Assembly (NCBI GenBank): GCA_937946835.1
Contig: CALFAV010000003.1
Coordinates: 45,718 to 109,717 of the forward strand
Length of the DNA stretch: 64,000 nt
Reading direction: 5' to 3'
Source: an uncultured Verrucomicrobiae bacterium
GTDB lineage: Bacteria > Verrucomicrobiota > Verrucomicrobiia > Limisphaerales > J093
Shown: piece by piece, positions 19,813 to 30,400 of the stretch
Layout of the letters: each line of letters starts with the position of its first letter
Position numbering within the stretch: position 1 is the first letter of the stretch
Translations under genes and position numbers: made by a program
The notes under the pieces: generated by a model
Seen by the model: the letters and a program-made list of their open reading frames with translations, nothing else
Databases searched by the model: none
Told to the model about the DNA's origin: nothing

Positions 19813-20487
19813 TCAGGGTTGAAGCGGATGCCAGAGGTCAACGCCCCGGGATGGGTCGTACACGGCCCGCAGGGGGCGCGCCTCGACGTGGCCGTCCACG
19901 AAGACGTAATTGGCTCGGCCGCCGTGCCGGTCCGCCGCCAGGTCCACGGCCTCTTCGGGGCCGGACCAGAAGTTCGGCATGATGTGGTCGGCGGTGGAGG
20001 CGTTTTCGGCAAACAGGAGGGTGGTGCTCGGGCGCGGGACGGCCGTGGTGCGGCGCCAGGTTTGCGGCTTGCCGCGGTAGTCATCCTCGGGCCCCAGCTC
20101 GAAGTACACGTTCAGGCCGTAGCTCCAGGTCCGTCGGCGCCGGTCCGCGGCGCAGTGGTAGAGCGTCTCCAACAGGTTGGTCCAGGTGTCGGACGCCGCG
20201 CCCAGGTAGGGTGCCAGGGCCGGTCCCCAGGGCCGTTGCCCGTGCGTGAAGGCGGAGTGCTGGCTGCGCGGGAATTCGTCGCCGTGGTCATCGGCGTACA
20301 ACGCGGTCGCCAGACCCAATTGCCGCATCTGGCCGGCACAACTCACGGCCCGGGCCAGCGCCTTGCCCCGACCCAGCGACGGCAGCAACAGCCCGGCCAG
20401 CAGGGCGATGATGGCGATGACCACCAGCAATTCGATCAGGGTAAAGCCACCCGCGTCGCCCGGGGAGGCCCGCCTCCCGGACGACAC
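19813..20487 (-). CDS. Type II secretion pseudopilin-like protein (prepilin N-terminal methylation motif)
   Basis: GTG at 20487; GDAGGFTLIELLVVIAIIALLAGLLLPSLGRGKALARAVSC and C-terminal ADRHGGRANYVFVDGHVEARPL. Confidence 0.85.
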   Translation of the reverse strand: MSSGRRASPGDAGGFTLIELLVVIAIIALLAGLLLPSLGRGKALARAVSCAGQMRQLGLATALYADDHGDEFPRSQHSAFTHGQRPWGPALAPYLGAASDTWTNLLETLYHCAADRRRRTWSYGLNVYFELGPEDDYRGKPQTWRRTTAVPRPSTTLLFAENASTADHIMPNFWSGPEEAVDLAADRHGGRANYVFVDGHVEARPLRAVYDPSRGVDLWHPLQP

Positions 20488-20510
20488 GGGCGGTTGATGA
20501 GGAAGCCGGC

Positions 20511-21323
20511 TCACTGCGGCGGCCGCATTCGGAAGTATTTGGTGGCCGCGGCCGGCTCGAGGAGCACGGTGGGCCGGCCGTTGATGAGCACGGGCGCGAC
20601 GTTCACCGAGGTCCACTCGGCGGCCGGCAGGCTGGCAGCTTCTTCCAGCACCCAGCTCGTTGCCTCGGGCGGCCAGGCGATGACCACCTTTTTGGCGATG
20701 TCCAGGACCGGTCGCCCGTCCGGGACATTGGTGAAGCGGAACTCGAACGGTCCGGTGCCGGAATGGGGGATTTCCTGACCGGTCGTCGTGTCCACCAGAT
20801 AGGCTTCGAAGACCGCCGTATAGGAGTTGGTGCCCGGCGGTGCGGTGACGGCCGGGTGGAACATCATGCCGTTCCAGGCGAGCGCAGCCGGCGATCCGGC
20901 CGTGCCGAAGATCGGTTCCCAGCGCTTGGGTTCGGAGCCGGAATACCGGTAAAAGCTCAACTCGGGATCGCCGGAGAGCTTGCGCAGCCAGATGGTCGTG
21001 TTGGGCGGCAGGGGGTCGGAGCCCGTACCCATGACGAAGCCGTAACGGCGGCTGAAGGCCAGACCCTTGCGGCTCGGGTCCAGGTCGTCGAACCACGGAT
21101 CGGCCGGGTCGAAGCGGTCACCGGGATGACTGACCAGCAGCGGGGTCAGTTGCGGCACCTCGGTCGGCATCATGACGTGCAGATGTCCGTGGTGCGCGTG
21201 ATACTCGATCATGGGCATGACCATGCCGCCCTGCATGGGCACGGTGGTCAGGGTGGCGGCCAGAGCGGCCGCCGGCGCGAGGGTCATCCCCCCCACGCCA
21301 AGGAGGCGATTGATTTTCAACAT
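20511..21323 (-). CDS. Uncharacterised secreted His/Met-rich protein
   Basis: Signal-like N-terminus; MPMIEYHAHHGHLHVMMP; C-terminal KYFRMR-type module; lies inside the copper gene cluster. Confidence 0.65.
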   Translation of the reverse strand: MLKINRLLGVGGMTLAPAAALAATLTTVPMQGGMVMPMIEYHAHHGHLHVMMPTEVPQLTPLLVSHPGDRFDPADPWFDDLDPSRKGLAFSRRYGFVMGTGSDPLPPNTTIWLRKLSGDPELSFYRYSGSEPKRWEPIFGTAGSPAALAWNGMMFHPAVTAPPGTNSYTAVFEAYLVDTTTGQEIPHSGTGPFEFRFTNVPDGRPVLDIAKKVVIAWPPEATSWVLEEAASLPAAEWTSVNVAPVLINGRPTVLLEPAAATKYFRMRPPQ

Positions 21324-21551
21324 GAGCGTCAAAACACGGTTCACAGCTTGAAGTGGATCGTTTCCCCGGGTGCGGTTCCCACTCGGGACTCCGGCCCGCC
21401 GCGGCACACCGGTGCCACGGCGTCACCCGGAACCGGAAATTGAATCAGCAAACGGATCGAAGAACGCGAAGGGTCCGCGGGTATGAAGGAGCTCGGTCCT
21501 TTGCCCCAAATGAATCGGGACCTCGAACCGGCTTGACGGGGATCGCGTCGC

Positions 21552-21935
21552 TCAGGCGGTGAAGAATCGTGGACGCGGCTTGGGCGGCGGGTCGGCGCGG
21601 CGGGAGAAGTGGACGGGGCCGGAAGTTACCGGCTCGGACGGCTGCCAGAAATTCAACTCGAGCGGAGACCAGACAAGGGCCGGATCCAGTTTGCCACCCG
21701 ACTTGAGGGCTTTGGGGCTCTGTTCACGCTCTTCGGCCCGGCCTTTTTCAATGGCCTTGCACAGCGGACAGGGGTGCTGGCCGTCGAAGGTGCGGCTGAT
21801 GCCTTCTCGCACTCCGACCTGGGCCGAGTACGCCACGATCATGCCCGTCCAGGCGACGGTTTGGAGCACGGCCCAGTGCAGGCCCAGCGACAGGACCAGC
21901 AGAACCGCGGCAACCCATTTCACGGCGCGACGCAC
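21552..21935 (-). CDS. Small membrane-anchored protein with CPLC motif
   Basis: GTG at 21935; one TM segment followed by TFDGQHPCPLCKAIEKGRAEE. Confidence 0.65.
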   Translation of the reverse strand: MRRAVKWVAAVLLVLSLGLHWAVLQTVAWTGMIVAYSAQVGVREGISRTFDGQHPCPLCKAIEKGRAEEREQSPKALKSGGKLDPALVWSPLELNFWQPSEPVTSGPVHFSRRADPPPKPRPRFFTA

Positions 21936-22059
21936 AGGGTCGCAGTCTAGGAAGCAAACGGCGCGTGTCAAAGGTCCAGCCCGGCTTTGCCACGGACCGG
22001 TCGGCCGCTCGCCCGGTCCCGGCGTTGCAATCCCGTCCGCGCGCCCCCAAGCTCCGGGC

Positions 22060-22896
22060 ATGGCCGAGACCGCTCCCCGGCTGCTGCTGCTCATCCCGGC
22101 CCACAACGAGGAGCAGCGCATCGGACCGGTGCTGCGCGAGTACGCGGAGCACTTCCGCCGGCACTACCCGGGGCCGTTCCGCATTGTGGTGGTGCTCAAC
22201 GGCTGCACCGACAACACCGAGGGCGTGGTCGGGCGGATGGCCGCCGACTTTCCGGAGGTGACCTACCTGAATTTCCCCGAGCGCATCGGCAAGGGCGGCG
22301 CGCTCATCGAGGGCCTCAAGCTGGCGCCGGAGGCGGACCTCATCGGCTACGTGGACGCCGACGGGGCGACCGGTCCGGCGGCCTTTCTCAAGCTGGTGAG
22401 CCTGGCACCGCAGGCCGACTGTGTGATCGGCTCGCGCTGGCTGCCCGGGGCGGTGCTGCACCAGCGCCAAACCTGGCTGCGCCGGCTCTTCAGCCGTGCC
22501 TTTCACCTCATCGTGCAGGTCCTCCTGCGCCTGAACATCAAGGACACGCAGTGCCCGGCCAAGGTGCTGCACCGGGCGGCGGTCGAGGCGGTGCATGACG
22601 CGCTGCAGATCGCCGACCTGGCCTTTGACGTGAACCTGTTGTACGTGCTGAAGCGACGGGGGTTTCGCATCCTCGAGGTGCCCATCGAGTGGACCGACAA
22701 GCTCGGCTCGAAGGTCACCCAGAGCCTGCTGCGCTCCTCGCTGGTGATGTTTCTCTCGGTGGTGCGGCTGCGGCTGGTGTATTCGCCGTTTTACCGCTGG
22801 TTGGAGCCGCTGCGGCCGTTGGAGACCTGGCTGTACCTCAGACTCAAGGCCCCGCCACCGCGTGCGACGGCCCCCGCCCGTTCACGGGTGGAATAG
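22060..22896 (+). CDS. Family 2 glycosyltransferase (dolichyl-phosphate beta-glucosyltransferase-like)
   Basis: LLLIPAHNEEQRIGPVLREY, VVLNGCTDNTEG, IGYVDADGATGP, CVIGSRWLPG. Confidence 0.92.
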   Translation: MAETAPRLLLLIPAHNEEQRIGPVLREYAEHFRRHYPGPFRIVVVLNGCTDNTEGVVGRMAADFPEVTYLNFPERIGKGGALIEGLKLAPEADLIGYVDADGATGPAAFLKLVSLAPQADCVIGSRWLPGAVLHQRQTWLRRLFSRAFHLIVQVLLRLNIKDTQCPAKVLHRAAVEAVHDALQIADLAFDVNLLYVLKRRGFRILEVPIEWTDKLGSKVTQSLLRSSLVMFLSVVRLRLVYSPFYRWLEPLRPLETWLYLRLKAPPPRATAPARSRVE

Positions 22897-22921
22897 GGGG
22901 CCAGCGTGCCCCCTCTTCAGC

Positions 22922-24355
22922 TCAGCCTTCCGCCACGTACACGTTCTTCAGTTCCGTGAACCCTTCCAGCGCGGCCAGGCCCAGGTCCCGGCCCAGGCCG
23001 CTGTGCTTGAACCCCCCGAAGGGCGCCTCCACATGCACGCTGTTGTGGCAGTTCACGCTCAACACCCCGCTCTGCACGGCCCGGCTCACGCGCAGGGCCC
23101 GGTTCAAATTGGTCGTCCAGATCGAGCCGCTCAACCCGTAGGGCGAGGCATTCACGTCGCGAAGCATCTCGGTCTCGTCGTCGAAGGCGGTGACGGCCAC
23201 GACCGGCCCGAAGATCTCCTCGCGCCAGCATCGGTCTTCCCGGCCCACGTCCAGCAACACCGTCGGCTCCAGGAAATAGCCCCGGGGCCACGGCCGGCCG
23301 CCCCCGCAGGCAAACCGGCTGCCGCGGGCGCGGGCGTCGGCCAGGTACGCCTCGACCGCCGCCCGCTGGGCCGCCGAGACCAGCGGACCGAGTTGCGTTT
23401 CCTCCCGGGCCGGGTCGCCCACCACCAGCTTGCGGGTGGCGGCGACGAAGCGCTCGACAAACGGCTCGAAGATGGGCCGCTCCACGTACACGCGGCTGCG
23501 CGCGCAGCAATCCTGCCCGGTGTTGGCAAACACACTCAGCGGCGAGGTGTCCGCCGCCCGCTCCCAGTCGGCATCGGCAAAGACGATGTTCGGGGACTTG
23601 CCACCCAGTTCGAGCGAGACCCGTTTGAGGTCGCGCGCCGCCAGGGCCATGATGCGCCGACCGATCTCGGTCGAGCCGGTGAACGAGACCTTGCGAATGA
23701 GCGGGTGGGTGACCAGCGCGTCCCCGAGGGCGGCGCCGCTGCCGGGCAGGACCTGGAGCACGCCGGGCGGCAGACCGGCCGCGGTGGCCAGCTCCCCCAG
23801 CTTGAGGGCGGTGAGGGGCGCGAGCGTGGCGGGCTTGAGCACCACGCAATTGCCGGCGGCCAGTGCGGGCGCGGCCTTCCAGCAGGCGATGGGGAACGGG
23901 AAATTCCACGGCACGATGCAGGCGACCACCCCCAGCGGCTGGCGCAGGGTGAAGTCAAACCCGCCCCGGGCCACCGGGAGCGTCTGGCCGCCGAACTTGG
24001 TCACCGCGCCGGCGTAGTACTCGAAGCAGCGCGCGCCCAACCCGGCCTCGTCGCGGGCGTCGGTGATGGGCTTGCCGATCTGGAGCATTTCCAGCCGGGC
24101 GATCTCCTCCCGGTGCTCGCGCAGCGTGCGGGCGACAGCGTGCAGGAGGGCCTCGCGTTTGCCCGGGGCAAGGTCGCGCCAGCCGCCCTCCCAGGCGCGC
24201 TGGGCGGATTCGATGGCGGCGCGAACATCGGCCACATCCGCGGCGGCGACTTCGGTGAAGACTTCCTCGGTGGCGGGGTTGATCAGGGGCGTGCGGCGGC
24301 CGGAGGCGGCGTCGCGCCAGGCGCCGTCCACAAAGAGCCGGTGGGGCGGGTTCAT
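22922..24355 (-). CDS. Aldehyde dehydrogenase family protein
   Basis: ACIVPWNFPFPIACWKAAPALAAGN, FTGSTEIGRRI, LELGGKSPNIVFADAD, NTGQDCCARSRV. Confidence 0.96.
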   Translation of the reverse strand: MNPPHRLFVDGAWRDAASGRRTPLINPATEEVFTEVAAADVADVRAAIESAQRAWEGGWRDLAPGKREALLHAVARTLREHREEIARLEMLQIGKPITDARDEAGLGARCFEYYAGAVTKFGGQTLPVARGGFDFTLRQPLGVVACIVPWNFPFPIACWKAAPALAAGNCVVLKPATLAPLTALKLGELATAAGLPPGVLQVLPGSGAALGDALVTHPLIRKVSFTGSTEIGRRIMALAARDLKRVSLELGGKSPNIVFADADWERAADTSPLSVFANTGQDCCARSRVYVERPIFEPFVERFVAATRKLVVGDPAREETQLGPLVSAAQRAAVEAYLADARARGSRFACGGGRPWPRGYFLEPTVLLDVGREDRCWREEIFGPVVAVTAFDDETEMLRDVNASPYGLSGSIWTTNLNRALRVSRAVQSGVLSVNCHNSVHVEAPFGGFKHSGLGRDLGLAALEGFTELKNVYVAEG

Positions 24356-24433
24356 GCTGGCGGGCAGTTGACGCAGCGGCCACCGCGACGGCAAGGGGAA
24401 AGACAATCCCTCGCCGCCCCGGCAGCCAGCCCC

Positions 24434-27400
24434 CTAGGGCCCGCTCTTGCGCAGCCGGTAAAAGCGGACCGGAGCGGAGAGCTTCACGTTCACCTGGACC
24501 TCGGAGCCGAGGATGAGTTTGGGGTTGGGCACCGGCTGCCAGAGGTCGCCGCCCAGGTCTTCGGTGAACTCGAGGTCGTACTCGGCCGCCAGGGCGGGCC
24601 AGACCAGGGTGAGGCGGTTACCCTCCCGTCGGCCCTCCAGCCACGGCCGGTCATAGACCGGAATTTCCAGGCGGTTTAACAGGGCGGGATTGTCCGGGTT
24701 GGCGGCGGGGGAGCGTACCGCCGCCTGGCTGACCAGGGTGCCGACGCGGTTGGGCCGCACCAGCACGGAGAGGACGGCCGAATTGCCCGGCGGCATGGCG
24801 CCCATGTTGCACACCACGCCGGGCGGGGCGAGCACGGCATCGCCGCCGACGAACTCGGCGTCCAAGAGGTCGGCGTTGAGCGAGAACGCCACCAGCATCT
24901 GCACCCGCGGGGCGGTGATCGGGCCGCGATTGGTCACGACCACGGTGACGACGAACTGGTTGCTCAACAGCAGGGCGGGCGGTGCCGGCCCGTGCGTTAC
25001 CAGCAGGTCCGCCTCCTCGAACACGCGGACCTCCAGGGCGGCCCGGTGGTCGTCCGGGGTGGGGTCGAAGGTGTCGGCGGTCAGCTCGGCCGCGTGCGTG
25101 TACGGTCCGGGTTGCGCGGCGCGCACGGCAAAGTCCGCCCACACCAGGGCCCCGGGCGGGAGGCTTTCGAACCCGGCCGCGAACCCCGTGGCGGTGGGGG
25201 ACCATTCGCCGACCGAGCCTTCCAGACGCGTCAATTCCGTGCCCGGGGGCTGGAGGTAGGCGATGCGGACCCCGGTCGCGGTGTGCGGGCCGTGGTTGGT
25301 CACCGCCAGCAACAGCCCCAGCTCCCGTCCCACCACCAGCGAATCGGCGTCGCTGAGCAACACGAGTTGAACATCCGCCGCCGGTCGCGCCTGGAGCACG
25401 GCGGCGGCGCGGTTGTCGGCGGGGGTCGGGTCCGGTTCGACCGCCCGGGCTTCGGCCTCGAGCGAGACCGGGCCCTCCACTTCCGGCACGAGCGTGAGGG
25501 CGACGCTGGTGGTTGCGCCCGCTGCCAGTTCTTCGAGGCGCACCGTCCAGTGGGTGGCGGTGATCTCCAAGTTGCCGGGGCCGGCGTCCAGCTCCGCCAG
25601 CCGGGCCCCGGCGGGGACGGTGCCCGTGATCTGCACCTGCGTGGCGGGGTGGGGCCCGCGGTTGGTAACCGTCACTTGGGCGATGAACGGCCCGCCCAAC
25701 ACCACTGGGGAGGGGGGCGTGCGCAGCGTCAGGCTCAGGTCCGCGGCAAGGGTGATTTCGCTGACCGCCGCGGCGGCGTTGTCTTCGGGGCGGGGGTCCG
25801 GTTCGGCCATCGCCACGGTGGCGAAGTTGGTCAGGGCGCCGACCGCCAGGGGGCGCAGGGCGAGGTCGAGGACGGCTTGAGCACCCGGGGGGAGATCGCC
25901 GGGTTCGTACACCACTTCCCGGTCCTCCAGACCGGCGGTGCCGGGCTCGGCCCGGAGGTCGAGCAGTTCGGTCTGATCCGGCAGGGGATCGGACAAACGG
26001 ACGGCCGTGGCCGGAATCAGGCCGGCATTGCTGATCACCAGCCGGTACCGCAGCGGCAGGTCGCGCAGCGCGGGCTGGTCCAGCGCGGTCTTGGTCAGGC
26101 GCAGGTCGGCGGCGGGCAAAACTTCCAACGTCACTTCGGCGCGGTTGTCCTCCGGGGCTTCATCCAGTGCGGCCGAGGCGGTGCGGGCGACCACGGTCTG
26201 GTTACCCGGGGAGGTGAAGCGCACTTGCAAGGTGGCCACCGCTTCCGCGCCCGGATCCAGAGGCCCAAAGGCCAGGACCAGGTCCCCGCCGTTGGTGTGG
26301 ACCGCGGCCGGGGGCAGGCTTTCCAGGCTCACCAACTCCACGTCCGGCGGCAGGGTGTTGGTGAGCCAGAGGCCGGTAACGGCCTGCGGGCCGCGGTTGG
26401 TCACGGCGATTTCCAGCCGGACCACCTGACTCCAGAGCGGGGTTTCCGGGGAAGCGCTCAAGCGCACGGCCAGGTCGGCCAGGTCGAACACCTCCACGGT
26501 GGTTTCCACCCGGTTGTCATCCGGGTCGAGGTCGTTCTCGCGCGCGGCGGCAGTGGCGCGGAGGAGGGTTGTGCCGCCGACCCGGGGAGTAACGGTGAGT
26601 TGCCAACGGGCTTCGTGCTCGGGGGGCAGTTCGTCCAGACGCCAGAGCAGTTGGCCGTCCGTCGCCTCGATTTCGCCGGCGTCGGCCGTGGATTCAACCA
26701 CCTCGAAATGGGCGGGGAGCGGATGCGTAACCCCGATCTGCGTGGCCGGCTCGGGGCCTTGATTGACCAGCACAAAAGTGTAGGTGGTCGGGGCGTCGCG
26801 CCGCACCGGGCTTGGGGGGCCTTCCAGGTGCAGGGTCAGATTGGCGGCCGGGCGGACTGCAATCGCAGTCTGGGCGGTGTTGTCCGAGAGGTCGGGGTCG
26901 GCCTCGGCCGCTGCGGCCCGGACCAGGTGGGTGAAGTCGCCCAGTTGCAACGGGAGCCACTCGGTCGTCAAGGCGGCCGCCCCACCGGGGGGCAGCTCCT
27001 CGATTAGCCAAACCCAGCCGCCGGGCCGCGCCTCCCAGATGCCCAGCGCGGTGGTGGCTTGGCGGAACTCCAGTTCCGCCGGTGCCTCCCCGGTCACCAT
27101 GACCGAGCGGGCCGCCTCCGGGCCGCGGTTGGTCACGGTGACCTCCAGTTGGACCGGAAAGCCCGGACTGGCCCGCAGGGATGCTGGTTGGACGGTCACG
27201 GCGAGGAGGGCGGTGGCCGGCACCGTGAGCAGGGTTTCGCAGGAGTTGTCGGCCGGCGCCAGATCGGGTTCGGCGGCGCTCAGGTGTAAGCCGAGGGCGA
27301 GGGGGCCGGACTGAGCGGGCTGCAGCTCGAACTCCACGGGCACGGCGCCGTCCACGGCCAGTTCGCCCAGCGACACAAGCACTTCATCGCCGTGCTGCTC

Positions 27401-30400
27401 CCAGGCGCCCTGGCCGGGGTTCACGCTCAGCAGGTTTACCGCGGGCGGGAGCAGGGCCCGGAGCACGGCGGCGGTGGCCGGGTAGGGTCCGCGGTTGCGG
27501 GCGGTGGCCGTCACGCGAAAGCGCTGGCCCACTGCGGGGGATTCCGGGGCGCTCACACAGTCCAGGAACAGGTCCGCGTCCGGTTCGATGACGCCGGCCA
27601 GTTCGAACAAGTTGTCCTCCGGGGTCAGGTCCGGTTGTTCCGCCAGGATGCTGACCTGGTTGGTGAACCCACCCGGAACGGAAGCGCGCAGGTGCAGCGT
27701 GACCGTGGCCGCCTCGCCGGCCGCCAGGTCGGTCAACTCGCAGGACAGGTGTTCCGCTTCGACTTCGCAACCCTCGTCCAACCCTGCGACCGCGAGCAGT
27801 TCCAGGTTGGGCGGCAATCCACTGCTCAACCGCACGCCGGTGGCCGCCAAGGGACCCCGGTTGGTCACGGTGATGACCAGGGGAAACTCGCGGCCGGGGA
27901 CCAGCGGCGGCGGGGCAAGGCGCTGACTCACGGCCAGGTCCACCGCGGGCACTCCGGTCACGGTCACTTCGCCTTCGTTGTTGGCCGGGTTCAAATCCGG
28001 CTGGTCGGCGATGACGCCGGCCCGGACCGCGAGCGCGCCGATCTGTTGCACGGCCAACCGCACCTGGCCGGTGGCGACGCCTTCGACCGGCAGGTCTTCC
28101 AGCAGCCAAAGGGGTCCCGCGGGGCCGGACGCGACCGTGCCCGAGGAAACCGTGGCTTCCAGCACGACCAGACCTTCGGACAGGACCAAGTGGGTCCGAA
28201 TCCCCGTGGCGGGGTGCGGACCGGCGTTGGTAAGCGTGAGGCTCAACCACGTCTGGCGGGTCAGCAACACCGCGGCCGGCTCGAGGGCCAGTTCCAACCC
28301 GAGATCCGCAGGGGGTTCCACCGTGAAGGCAAATTCCCGCTCGTTGTCGTCGGGCGCCGGGTCCACTTCAAAAGCCCCCACCGTGGCCCGGCCGGTGACC
28401 GGGCCGGGGGCGGCCGCTTCAAACTCGAGGGTGATCGTGGCGGTGGCGCCGGGAGCCAGTTCACCCAGCTCGGCGGTGAGTTGCCCCTCCACCCACTGAA
28501 CCGTGCCCTGGCTGGCGGTGGCCTCCCGCAAGGTCAGCCCCGTCGGCACGGGGTGAGAAAGCACCACGGCGGTGGCCGCCGCGGGACCGCGATTGGTGAC
28601 CACCAGTTCATACCGGGCGGGCCGCTCGGGCGTCAGCCGTCCCCCCGGGGCCACGAAGTCCAGAGCCAGGTCGGCCACGGGGCGGACCTCGACCGTGACG
28701 GTTGCCGCGTTGTCCTCCGGCGTGGCCTCAAATTCGAAGGCGCCGGCGGTGGCGTGGTTGGTCAACACGCCGATCGCCTCGGCCTGGAAGGCCAAGGCCA
28801 GGTGTGTTGCGGCCCCGGGCGCCAGCGTCTCCACCGCCCAGGTCATCTCCCCGTCGCCCGGGGTCACCTCGCCCGTGGCAGGTTGCACGCCCGCCGGCGT
28901 TTGCCCGGGGCTGAACCGAATCTGCACCCGGACGGCGCTGGCCGGCACGGCGCTGCGGTTGGTCAGTTGCAGGATGTTCGTAAAAGTCCCGCCCAGCGCC
29001 ACGGGGCCGGACGCGGGCAGCCAGTTCAAGCCCAGGTCGGTGACCGCGCGCACTTCCGCCGTGGCGAGCGCTGTGTTGTTGCCGGGGTCGGGGTCCGGTT
29101 CGTTTGCCGTCACCGTGGCGGCAAGGGTCCAGGGGCCGGGAGCCTCGGGCACCAGTGAGAGTTCCAGGACTGCCGTGCCCTCGACCGGCAAATCTCCCAG
29201 CGCCGCGCGGAAGGTTTCCTGTTCGAGGGTCCACTCTCCCCGGCTCAGCGCGGCGGACACGAGCGTGGTTTGCGCCGGGAGCGGGGTGGTGACCATCACC
29301 CCGCCGGCGGGGTAGGGCCCGGCGTTGGTCACGGTCAGGACCACGCTCAAAGGCTGGCCCACAGGAACCGGCACGCCGGAGGTCTGAGCGAGCAGTGCCA
29401 GGTCGGCGGTGGGCAGGACCGCGAGCGGGACCTCGAGCTGGTTGTTGGCGAAGTCCAGTTCCCGAATTCCGGCCGAGGCATTCGCCCGCAGCGGGAAGGT
29501 TCCCGGCGTCGCCGCCCGGAGCGTGAGGCGAACCGAGGCCCCGGCAGAGACGGGCAGGAGACCGATGGCGGCGATCACGACCTGGCGTTGCACTGAAACA
29601 CTGCCCTGACTGCCGGTCGCCTCGAGCAGTTCCAGCCCCTCCGGCAGGGTGGCGGTCAACAAAATGCCCGGTGCGTCGTTCGGTCCCGGATTGGTGACGG
29701 TGAGGGTGAGGACAAACGGCTGGTCATGCCGGAGCACCGGTGGTGACAGCGCGTGGTTCAGGGCCAGGTCGGTGCTGGGCGGCTGGACCTCGAGGGTCAC
29801 CGTGCCGGGTTCGCTCACCGCGTAGCCGTCGCTCACGCGGTAGGTAAACGAGTCAGGTCCCGCATAGCCGGCGGCGGGGGTGTAACGCACCCGGCCGGTG
29901 GCGGGGTCCAACTCGGTGAGCGTGCCGTGGGCGGGCGGGTCGAGCACTTCGTAGGTCAGCGGATCGGCATCCGGGTCGCTACCCGGCAGGTCCAGCCAGG
30001 TGGGGTGTTCGAACCAGATGTTCGGGTGAGCGGACCCGGCCAGGGGGGCGCGGTTGAAAAAATCGCAGACGTAACCGGCCTGGGCGTAACGCACCTCCAA
30101 TTCCCAGCACAGCAGCGTGCCCACATCCTCGGCGCTGGTGTCGGTGACCACCAGTTGCCATTCCCCGGCCAGCGGGCGTTGGGTCAATCCGGCCAATGGC
30201 TGGTGGGGGCGGAAGGTGCCGGCAAACGGAGCGGCGCCCTGGTTGAGGGAAAGCTCTGCGGCATCGTCAAACCGGGTCCACTCGACCGCGGAACCGCACG
30301 CGCCCCGGCCGAGGTTCTGGCCGAAGTGCAACAGCGGGGGGAGGAGCACCACACCCGCGCCGTCCGGGGCGCGCAGCTTGACTTCCAGGTCGTCCAGCCA

